Below are positions 1 through 5,102 of a stretch of DNA of 5,102 bases, piece by piece. The stretch comes from an uncultured Ventosimonas sp. Lineage in GTDB: Bacteria; Pseudomonadota; Gammaproteobacteria; Pseudomonadales; Pseudomonadaceae. The stretch's first letter is position 1. Each line of letters starts with the position of its first letter. The notes under the pieces are model-generated. The model searched no databases. It had not been told where the DNA came from and saw only the letters and a list, made by a program, of their open reading frames with translations. Location of the stretch: assembly GCA_945283395.1 (NCBI GenBank), contig CALYQH010000119.1, forward strand, positions 1 through 5,102, written 5' to 3'. A program made the position numbers and the translations under genes.

Positions 1-1
1 G

Positions 2-484
2 CAGGAAGTTAAAAAGTTAAAACAGCATGGCGTTAAATTGCGTATCATTGGTGATAGAACCCCTTTTAGTCAAGAGTTACGCGATGCTATGCTGACAGCA
101 GAGGCGATGACTGCTGATAACAATGGATTAGTGTTACAAGTTGCAGCTAACTATGGTGGTCAGTGGGATATTTTACAAGCTACGCAACAACTTGCCAGCC
201 AAGTGGCGTCTGGTCAACTACAACCAACTGAAATCACTGACGAATTGTTAGCAGCACAGTTAGCTACGGCACCTCTTCCTTTGCCAGACCTTTGTATAAG
301 AACAGGCGGGGAGCATAGAATTAGTAACTTTCTATTATGGCAGCTCGCTTATACTGAGCTTTATTTTTCAGATTTATATTGGCCAGACTTTAAACAACAA
401 GCCATGCAAGCGGCATTAGCTGAATTTTCGGTGAGACAAAGACGCTTTGGAAAAACTAGTGAACAATTAGAACAAGGAGAATAA
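2..484 (+). CDS. uppS: Undecaprenyl diphosphate synthase (ditrans,polycis), 5'-truncated by the window edge
   Basis: This is a cis-prenyltransferase that extends farnesyl diphosphate with eight isopentenyl diphosphate units to give C55 undecaprenyl diphosphate, the lipid carrier precursor for peptidoglycan and surface polysaccharides; it is cytosolic or membrane-associated. The frame is open from base 2, giving 160 visible residues. The family signature RTGGEHRISNFLLWQ lies at visible residues 100-114, followed by ELYF (119-122) and WPDF (127-130). Visible R100, E104, R106, S108 and E119 match E. coli R194, E198, R200, S202 and E213 (pyrophosphate and Mg binding) with a constant offset of 94. 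About 94 N-terminal residues, including the catalytic Asp of the first motif, are therefore outside the window. AANYGGQWDI (49-58) is also typical of the family. The TTG at 38 is an internal Leu codon, not a start, because homology continues upstream of it (VKKLKQHGVKLRIIGD). The product is also called IspU. The gene ends in TAA 3 bases before cdsA. Confidence 0.96.
   Translation, partial: QEVKKLKQHGVKLRIIGDRTPFSQELRDAMLTAEAMTADNNGLVLQVAANYGGQWDILQATQQLASQVASGQLQPTEITDELLAAQLATAPLPLPDLCIRTGGEHRISNFLLWQLAYTELYFSDLYWPDFKQQAMQAALAEFSVRQRRFGKTSEQLEQGE
474..480 (+). promoter_or_regulatory. Ribosome binding site of cdsA
   Basis: AAGGAGA, a near-consensus Shine-Dalgarno, lies inside the last codons of uppS, 7 bases before the cdsA ATG at 488. 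It is the strongest such site in the window and fixes the cdsA start. Confidence 0.85.
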
Positions 485-487
485 TCC

Positions 488-1300
488 ATGTTAAAAGAGC
501 GTATCATAACTGCATTAGTGCTTATTCCCATTACCTTATGGGGTCTTTTTTATCTAACGGGTGGCGCGTTTGCTACTTTTGTTGGGGTGGTTGTGGTTTT
601 AGGCGCTTGGGAGTGGGCAAAATTAATAGGCTTAGCAGGGAACAGTCGACTAACTTATAGCTTAGCTTGTGCTTTATTATTAGTAGTGCTTTGGTGTGCT
701 TCTACTTGGGCAAGGTTGGTCGTGTTAATAGGGGTGATTTGGTGGGGACTTGCTTGGTTTTTAGTAATAGGTTTTCCTGCTTCTGCAAGTTATTGGAAAA
801 CCTGTAAGGTTAGATATTTAATAGGTTTCTTGATTTTAGTACCTGCCTGGCAAGGACTGGTTTTATTAAAACAATCTATTTCATTACCGGGAAATTGGAT
901 TATTTTTAGCTTGTTATTATTTATTTGGGCTTCTGATATAGGTGCATATTTTGCAGGTAAGGCTTGGGGTAAAGATAAATTAGCACCTAATGTGAGTCCC
1001 GGTAAAAGTTGGCAAGGCTTTTGTGGTGGGCTAATTGCTGCCCTGGTGATAGGTTTAATTATTTATTATCGGTCCGATCTTATTAGAGATAGTTTGTTAT
1101 TAAGTTTGCTTTGCTTGGTGATTTTAGTTGTTTTTTCTGTTCTAGGCGACTTAACAGAAAGTATGTTTAAAAGGGAAGCAGGTTTAAAAGATAGTAGTAA
1201 TTTTCTGCCTGGTCATGGCGGTATTTTAGATAGAATTGATAGTTTAACGGCAGCAGTACCTATAGCTATATTATTGCTTTGGGTACTTGGTGTGATGTGA
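488..1300 (+). CDS. cdsA: Phosphatidate cytidylyltransferase (CDP-diglyceride synthase)
   Basis: This integral inner-membrane enzyme condenses CTP with phosphatidic acid to give CDP-diacylglycerol and diphosphate, the branch point for phosphatidylethanolamine, phosphatidylglycerol and cardiolipin. The protein has 270 residues, close to the usual size (E. coli about 285). It is very hydrophobic, with roughly eight membrane segments, approximately at residues 7-22, 27-45, 55-72, 76-96, 110-127, 135-155, 176-194 and 203-221, plus a hydrophobic C-terminus (254-269). The family signature S-x-x-K-R-x4-K-D-x-S-x2-L-P-x-H-G-G-x-x-D-R-x-D is complete at 225-251: [17 protein letters not shown], then LDRID. 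Conserved polar stretches [12 protein letters not shown] (147-158) and SPGKSWQG (170-177) are also present. The ATG at 488 follows a strong Shine-Dalgarno and gives the expected short N-terminus ([14 protein letters not shown]). The TGA stop overlaps the dxr start codon. Nothing is missing or broken. Confidence 0.97.
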   Translation: MLKERIITALVLIPITLWGLFYLTGGAFATFVGVVVVLGAWEWAKLIGLAGNSRLTYSLACALLLVVLWCASTWARLVVLIGVIWWGLAWFLVIGFPASASYWKTCKVRYLIGFLILVPAWQGLVLLKQSISLPGNWIIFSLLLFIWASDIGAYFAGKAWGKDKLAPNVSPGKSWQGFCGGLIAALVIGLIIYYRSDLIRDSLLLSLLCLVILVVFSVLGDLTESMFKREAGLKDSSNFLPGHGGILDRIDSLTAAVPIAILLLWVLGVM

Positions 1301-1302
1301 TG
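1298..1302 (+). promoter_or_regulatory. Stop-start overlap TGATG coupling cdsA and dxr
   Basis: The TGA of cdsA (1298-1300) and the ATG of dxr (1300-1302) share one base. No good Shine-Dalgarno lies in the 20 bases upstream (only scattered GG and GGG). Dxr is therefore probably translated by termination-reinitiation after CdsA. The overlap is seen directly; the coupling is inferred. Confidence 0.7.
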
Positions 1303-2478
1303 CAACAAATTTGTGTATTAGGGGCAACGGGTTCTATAGGGCGTAGTACGTTAGATGTTATTGGGCAACATCTGGAACAATATCAAGTGTTTGCCTTAAC
1401 CGCACACCAGCGTATTAACGAGCTAGCGGAGCTATGTATCAAATATAAGCCCATATTTGCAGTAGTTACTAATAAAGAAGATCAACAACAGTTACAGCAG
1501 TGGCTTACCCAACAGGGTTTAGCAACCGAAGTGCTGCAAGGAAAAGAAGCCTTATGTGAAGTTACTAGTCATCCTGAGGTAGCCGTGGTAATGGCTGCTA
1601 TTATTGGGGCAGCTGGTTTAGAACCTACCTTAGCGGCAGTTAAAGCTGGTAAAAAAGTGTTATTGGCTAATAAAGAATCGCTGGTTATGTCGGGTGCTTT
1701 ATTTATGCAGACCGTAAAAGATAGTAAAGCTACTTTATTACCTATAGATAGTGAACATAATGCTATTTTTCAATGCTTGCCCAGTACTTTTGATAGTGAT
1801 TTGCCAAAGATAGGTGTCCGTAAAATTTTATTAACTGCTTCTGGTGGACCGTTTCGCAATACTGCTATTGAGCAGTTAGCGACGGTCACCCCAGCACAAG
1901 CTTGTGCGCACCCTAATTGGTCGATGGGTAAGAAGATTTCAGTAGATTCAGCGACTATGATGAATAAAGGTTTAGAGTTAATAGAAGCCTGTTGGTTATT
2001 TAATGCCCAGCCTGAACAAATTGAAATAGTTATTCAGCCACAAAGTGTTATTCATTCTATGGTAGACTACTTGGATGGTAGTGTTTTGGCGCAGCTAGGT
2101 AATCCTGATATGAGAACGCCAATAGCTCATGCTTTAGCTTGGCCAGATAGAATTACTTCTGGGGTAACGCCATTAGATTTATTTAAAATAGGCCATCTTG
2201 ATTTTATGCAACCTGATGAGCAACGTTTTCCTTGTTTGCGTTTAGCCAAAGAAGCAATAAAAACGAAAGGCACTGCACCAGCTATTTTGAATGCAGCTAA
2301 TGAGGTTGCGGTAGCGGCATTTTTGAATGAACAAATTAAATTTACTATGATTAAACAAGTTATAGCGGAAACTTTAAATAAATTAGCAGTAACTGATGCT
2401 AGTACGTTAGAATTAATTTTAACGGCTGATGGTCAAGCAAGAAGGTTTGCTACTAATTATATAAAGACCTTAGGATAA
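1300..2478 (+). CDS. dxr: 1-deoxy-D-xylulose 5-phosphate reductoisomerase
   Basis: This cytosolic enzyme performs the first committed step of the MEP isoprenoid pathway: 1-deoxy-D-xylulose 5-phosphate is rearranged and reduced with NADPH to 2-C-methyl-D-erythritol 4-phosphate, using a divalent metal. It is also called IspC and is the target of fosmidomycin. The protein has 392 residues (E. coli 398). The NADPH-binding GATGSIG is at 8-14 and LLANKESLV at 121-129, with K125. Metal ligands are D150 and E152 ([11 protein letters not shown]) and E226. The substrate-binding part includes SGGPFR (181-186), H204, W207 and M209 of the flexible loop ([10 protein letters not shown]), and N222 and K223 ([14 protein letters not shown]). 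The C-terminal [11 protein letters not shown] lies at 331-341. The ATG at 1300 is chosen because [14 protein letters not shown] matches the family N-terminus. A TTG at 1279 or a GTG at 1297 in the same frame would only add non-family residues inside cdsA. All catalytic residues are intact. Its isoprenoid products ultimately feed UppS, encoded two genes upstream. Confidence 0.97.
   Translation: MQQICVLGATGSIGRSTLDVIGQHLEQYQVFALTAHQRINELAELCIKYKPIFAVVTNKEDQQQLQQWLTQQGLATEVLQGKEALCEVTSHPEVAVVMAAIIGAAGLEPTLAAVKAGKKVLLANKESLVMSGALFMQTVKDSKATLLPIDSEHNAIFQCLPSTFDSDLPKIGVRKILLTASGGPFRNTAIEQLATVTPAQACAHPNWSMGKKISVDSATMMNKGLELIEACWLFNAQPEQIEIVIQPQSVIHSMVDYLDGSVLAQLGNPDMRTPIAHALAWPDRITSGVTPLDLFKIGHLDFMQPDEQRFPCLRLAKEAIKTKGTAPAILNAANEVAVAAFLNEQIKFTMIKQVIAETLNKLAVTDASTLELILTADGQARRFATNYIKTLG
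2471..2475 (+). promoter_or_regulatory. Ribosome binding site of rseP
   Basis: TAGGA within the final codons of dxr lies 10 bases before ATG 2486. A second in-frame ATG at 2492 would be 16 bases away, too far, so 2486 is preferred. The site is moderate in strength. Confidence 0.55.
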
Positions 2479-2485
2479 TTTTTAT

Positions 2486-3829
2486 ATGTCAATGTTATTA
2501 GGTGCACTAGTTGCTTTAGGCGTATTAGTTACGTTTCATGAGTTTGGACACTTTTGGGTTGCTCGCCGCTGTGGAGTTGAGGTAATACGCTTTTCTATTG
2601 GTTTTGGTAAACCTTTGCTACGTTGGCATGATAAATATGGTACAGAGTTTGTTATAGCTATGATTCCGCTTGGTGGGTATGTAAAGATGCTGGATGAAAG
2701 GGAAGAAGAGGCAGCAATCCCTGAGTATAAACTACCCTTCGCGTTTAATCGTAAGCCAGTTGGTCAACGTATTGCTATTGTGGCGGCAGGCCCAATAGCT
2801 AATTTTATTTTAGCTGTTATATTGTTTTGGTTAGTGGCTTTAATAGGTTCTAAAGAGCCTATTCCCATTATTGGTAAAGTGGTACCTGAGAGTATTGCTG
2901 CTGTATCTGGCTTAAAGCCTCTGGATGAAATAGTTGCTATAGATGGTGTTAAAACTGTTACATGGGGTGATATAGCTTTTCAACTGTTTGGTAGATTAGG
3001 TGAAACGGGTAATATTGCCGTTACTGTGAAAGATCAACAGTTAGTTGAAAAAACTTATCAGTTGGCCATCAATAATTGGCTAAGAGGAGCAGATAAGCCT
3101 AATCCTTTTCATGGAATAGGAATTGAAGCTTATCGTCCCCCTATTAAACCTGAGTTAGTTGCTATAGCTCAAGATAGTCCAGCAGAACGAGCAGGGCTCA
3201 AAGCAGGTGATTTATTAATTAGTCTTAATGGTACCCCTGTGGCAGATTGGTTGACTTTTTCTGAAATAATTCAACAGTCGCCTAATCAAGTTGTTACGGT
3301 GGGTTATCTGCGTGCAGGGCAAAGTTATACGACTTCTGTGGCGTTAGCGACATTTCCTGATGTTGCGAAAAAAATTGGTTATATAGGTGTAGAAGTTAAA
3401 GCTGTTTGGCCTGAGGATAAATTGCGTAGAGTCAATTATGGACCTTTGGTAGCGATACCCAAAGCATTGCATCAGACTTGGTCGTTTAGCGTTCTTACTT
3501 TGTCAGCCATTAAGAAAATGTTTAGTGGCGAGATGTCTGTGAAAAATTTAAGTGGCCCTATTACTATTGTAAAAGTAGCGGGTTCAAGCGTTGAATCAGG
3601 GTTTACTAGTTTTTTAATGTTTTTAGCATTATTTAGTGTCAGTTTAGGGGTGTTTAACCTCTTACCCATCCCTGTCTTAGATGGCGGCCATTTATTATTT
3701 TATATGATCGAATTAGTCAGAAGGCGCCCTGTTTCTGAGCAAGTACAAGGGGTAGCATTACAGCTAGGGGTATTTTTAATGATAGCTATTATGTTATTTG
3801 CTATTATGAATGATTTAAATTGGTTATAA
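2486..3829 (+). CDS. rseP: Site-2 intramembrane zinc metalloprotease RseP (MucP-like)
   Basis: This inner-membrane protease performs the second cut of the anti-sigma factor in the envelope-stress cascade (RseA/sigmaE in E. coli, MucA/AlgU in Pseudomonas, where the protein is called MucP), after DegS/AlgW has made the first cut. E. coli RseP also clears remnant signal peptides. The protein has 447 residues (E. coli 450). The zinc motif HEFGH is at 18-22 in the first membrane segment (about 4-26). The third metal ligand is D399 in NLLPIPVLDGGH (391-402), with N391, P394 and P396 at the family positions. The membrane-associated loop GFGKPLLRW...IPLGGYVKMLDE (39-71) is present. A second membrane segment spans about 95-120 (AIVAAGPIANF). 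Two periplasmic PDZ domains follow: PDZ-N about 125-200 and PDZ-C about 220-290 (SPAERAGLKAGDLLISLNG). KNLSGPITI (353-361) precedes the third membrane segment (about 374-398); the last is about 423-443. It starts 7 bases after dxr. All catalytic residues are intact. Confidence 0.96.
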   Translation: MSMLLGALVALGVLVTFHEFGHFWVARRCGVEVIRFSIGFGKPLLRWHDKYGTEFVIAMIPLGGYVKMLDEREEEAAIPEYKLPFAFNRKPVGQRIAIVAAGPIANFILAVILFWLVALIGSKEPIPIIGKVVPESIAAVSGLKPLDEIVAIDGVKTVTWGDIAFQLFGRLGETGNIAVTVKDQQLVEKTYQLAINNWLRGADKPNPFHGIGIEAYRPPIKPELVAIAQDSPAERAGLKAGDLLISLNGTPVADWLTFSEIIQQSPNQVVTVGYLRAGQSYTTSVALATFPDVAKKIGYIGVEVKAVWPEDKLRRVNYGPLVAIPKALHQTWSFSVLTLSAIKKMFSGEMSVKNLSGPITIVKVAGSSVESGFTSFLMFLALFSVSLGVFNLLPIPVLDGGHLLFYMIELVRRRPVSEQVQGVALQLGVFLMIAIMLFAIMNDLNWL

Positions 3830-3830
3830 T
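3825..3830 (+). promoter_or_regulatory. Possible -10 box (TATAAT) of a promoter before bamA
   Basis: A perfect TATAAT spans the rseP stop codon, 58 bases before the bamA ATG. No convincing -35 is seen at 16-18 bases upstream (that region reads roughly TATTAT). A TTGCTA at 3798-3803 is 21 bases away, too far. The TG at 3821-3822 is one base too distant to make a proper extended -10. In AT-rich DNA such a hexamer can arise by chance, so this is only a candidate for an internal promoter giving bamA extra transcription. Confidence 0.25.
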
Positions 3831-3888
3831 GCAACACTTAAAGTTCATTTTATTTGGTTCAGGTACTATTCAGGATTAAAAGGGCTAC
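3830..3888 (+). other. rseP-bamA intergenic gap (59 bases)
   Basis: This is the only real gap between genes in the window. It shows no hairpin followed by a T-run, so no intrinsic terminator, and read-through from rseP into bamA is expected. It contains a 16-codon open frame (3829-3879, starting in a TAATG overlap with the rseP stop), a short direct repeat TTCAGG at 3858-3863 and 3869-3874, and the bamA ribosome binding site. No sigmaE/AlgU-type GAACTT...TCTGA pair was found here, although bamA is under such control in some gammaproteobacteria. Confidence 0.6.
3878..3884 (+). promoter_or_regulatory. Ribosome binding site of bamA
   Basis: AAAAGGG lies upstream of ATG 3889 with 4 bases between its last G and the start codon, slightly short but workable. 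The site supports this ATG, which also begins a proper signal peptide. Confidence 0.55.
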
Positions 3889-5102
3889 ATGAAATATTTG
3901 TTATTACCTGCAGTATTGGCTGCTGTTGTATCTATAGAGGTTCATGCAGAGTCCTTTACTATTTCTGATATTCGCATCAATGGCCTACAGCGGGTTTCGG
4001 CGGGTAGTGTGTTTTCTGCATTACCTATCAGAATAGGTGATCAGGCTACTGAGGTTAGTCTTGCTGAAGCCTCGCGAGCTTTATTTAGAACGGGCTATTT
4101 TCAGGATATTAGACTTACCCGAAGTGGCGATGTTTTAACCATTACGGTGGTGGAAAGACCTTCTATTGCTGCCATTGATATTACTGGTAATAAAGCTATA
4201 AAAACCGAGGATTTGCTAAAAGGCTTAAGACAAGCTGGCCTAGCTGAAGGTGAAATATTTCAACGTGTTACCTTAGAAAGAGTACGTAATGAGCTATTAC
4301 GCCAATATGTGGCACAGGGGCGCTATTCGGCTGATGTAGACACAGAAGTTATTTCAGAGCCGAGAAATAGGGTTCGTTTAAAAATTAAAATTAATGAAGG
4401 GGTGGTAGCTACTATTGCTCATATTAACGTAGTAGGTAATACCGTTTTTAAAGATGAAGTATTATCTAATTTGTTTGAGTTGAAAATTAAGAAGTGGTAC
4501 AGATTCTTTAGTAGTGCAGATAAATATTCTAGAGAAAAGTTATCTGGCGATTTAGAAAGGCTGCGCTCTTATTATATGGATCGCGGCTATGTGAATATGG
4601 ATATTTCTTCTACGCAGGTCTCTATTACGCCTGATAAAAAGAATGTTTATATCACTGTAAATATAGAAGAAGGGGATAAATACCGTATTCGTGACGTTAA
4701 ATTAGCGGGCGATCTTAAATTACCTGAAGAAACCTTACGTTCCTTGTTGCTAGTCCAAAAGGGGCAAGTCTTTTCTCGTAAACTTATGGTAACTTCATCG
4801 GAGCTGGTTAGTCGCAGATTAGGCAACGATGGTTATGCTTTTGCTGATGTGAAAGGTATTCCAGAAACGCATCCAGAAGACCATACAGTATCTATAACCT
4901 TTACTGTGGATCCTGGTAAAAGAGTTTATGTAAACCGTATTAATTTTCGCGGTAATACTAAAACAGAGGATGTTGTATTACGTAGAGAAATGCGTCAAAT
5001 TGAAGGTGGCTGGGCGTCAACTTATTTGATAGATCAATCTAAAACTCGTTTGGAACGTTTAGGTTATTTTAAAGAGGTTAAAGTTGAAACTCCGGCAGTA
5101 CC
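3889..5102 (+). CDS. bamA: Outer-membrane protein assembly factor BamA (Omp85), 3'-truncated by the window edge
   Basis: BamA is the essential core of the BAM complex, which folds and inserts beta-barrel proteins into the outer membrane; its periplasmic POTRA domains bind the lipoproteins BamB-E and substrates. There are 404 complete codons, with the frame open at the right edge. Full-length BamA is about 790-810 residues, so roughly the N-terminal half is seen. A Sec signal peptide (MKYLLLPAVLAAV..., cleavage probably after VHA at residue 20) leaves a mature ESFTISDIRINGLQRVS start. Five POTRA domains can be placed approximately: POTRA1 22-91 (ends in TVVERP), POTRA2 92-172 (ITGNKAIKTEDLLKGL), POTRA3 about 173-262 (INVVGNTVFKDEVL, then DRGYVNMDI), POTRA4 about 263-342 (YRIRDVKLAGD, then GNDGYAFADV), and the start of POTRA5 from about 345 (VNRINFRGNTKTEDVVLRRE). 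The C-terminal membrane barrel is outside the window. The sequence closely resembles Pseudomonas BamA. Downstream neighbours in relatives are usually skp/ompH and lpxD, not visible here. Confidence 0.96.
   Translation, partial: MKYLLLPAVLAAVVSIEVHAESFTISDIRINGLQRVSAGSVFSALPIRIGDQATEVSLAEASRALFRTGYFQDIRLTRSGDVLTITVVERPSIAAIDITGNKAIKTEDLLKGLRQAGLAEGEIFQRVTLERVRNELLRQYVAQGRYSADVDTEVISEPRNRVRLKIKINEGVVATIAHINVVGNTVFKDEVLSNLFELKIKKWYRFFSSADKYSREKLSGDLERLRSYYMDRGYVNMDISSTQVSITPDKKNVYITVNIEEGDKYRIRDVKLAGDLKLPEETLRSLLLVQKGQVFSRKLMVTSSELVSRRLGNDGYAFADVKGIPETHPEDHTVSITFTVDPGKRVYVNRINFRGNTKTEDVVLRREMRQIEGGWASTYLIDQSKTRLERLGYFKEVKVETPAV

Noticed and set aside
38..484. TTG at 38 as the start of a 148-residue uppS product
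   Set aside because: The frame is open to the left edge and the residues before it (VKKLKQHGVK) match the UppS family, so this is an internal codon of a gene cut by the window edge.
2486..2494. Second ATG (2492) as the rseP start
   Set aside because: It lies 16 bases from the only ribosome binding site; 2486 has better spacing. The difference is only two residues.
3368..3374. Run of seven A in rseP as a possible frameshift or slippage site
   Set aside because: The reading frame is intact through it and the conserved residues downstream (KNLSGPITI, LDGGH) are all in frame; no alternative product with recognisable content is seen.
3472..3669. A 65-codon open frame on the - strand inside rseP
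   Set aside because: It lies wholly antisense to the conserved RseP C-terminal region, shows no recognisable protein family or ribosome binding site, and is best explained as a shadow of the real gene.
3831..3846. Small dyad ACTT-A-AAGT in the rseP-bamA gap as a terminator or operator
   Set aside because: The arms are four bases with a one-base centre, which cannot form a stable hairpin, and no T-run follows.

Overview
This window is an ordinary, well-conserved chromosomal core cluster from a gammaproteobacterium. It holds five genes, all on the + strand, in the order uppS(partial)-cdsA-dxr-rseP-bamA(partial). The proteins read most like those of the Pseudomonas group. UppS ends in a QRRFGKTSEQ-type tail. 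The start of mature BamA (ESFTISDIR, then LQRVSAGSVF) and its stretch near the window edge (EGGWASTYLIDQSK) look like Pseudomonas BamA recalled from memory. The DNA, however, is clearly AT-rich, with many TTA, ATA and AGA codons, unlike typical high-GC Pseudomonas. This suggests an AT-rich relative of the Pseudomonadaceae, for example an insect-associated lineage such as Entomomonas. The genus is an inference that no search has tested.

Layout: positions 2-484 carry the C-terminal ~160 residues of undecaprenyl diphosphate synthase; its start lies upstream of the window. cdsA (488-1300) follows after 3 bases with a strong Shine-Dalgarno. dxr (1300-2478) overlaps the cdsA stop by one base (TGATG). 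rseP (2486-3829) follows after 7 bases. A 59-base gap, the only real intergenic space, precedes bamA (3889 to beyond the right edge). No tRNA, rRNA, terminator, mobile element, CRISPR array or long repeat was seen.

Together the genes serve cell-envelope building. Dxr makes MEP-pathway isoprenoid precursors. UppS turns such precursors into the C55 lipid carrier for peptidoglycan and other surface polymers. CdsA makes CDP-diacylglycerol for phospholipids. RseP is the intramembrane protease of the envelope-stress pathway. BamA is the core of the outer-membrane protein insertion machine. The tight spacing argues for one transcription unit, with a possible extra promoter just before bamA.

I found no novel system. 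The points worth a second look are small: a 16-codon mini-ORF, a perfect TATAAT and a short direct repeat in the rseP-bamA gap, the SD-poor coupled start of dxr, and the mismatch between Pseudomonas-like proteins and AT-rich DNA.
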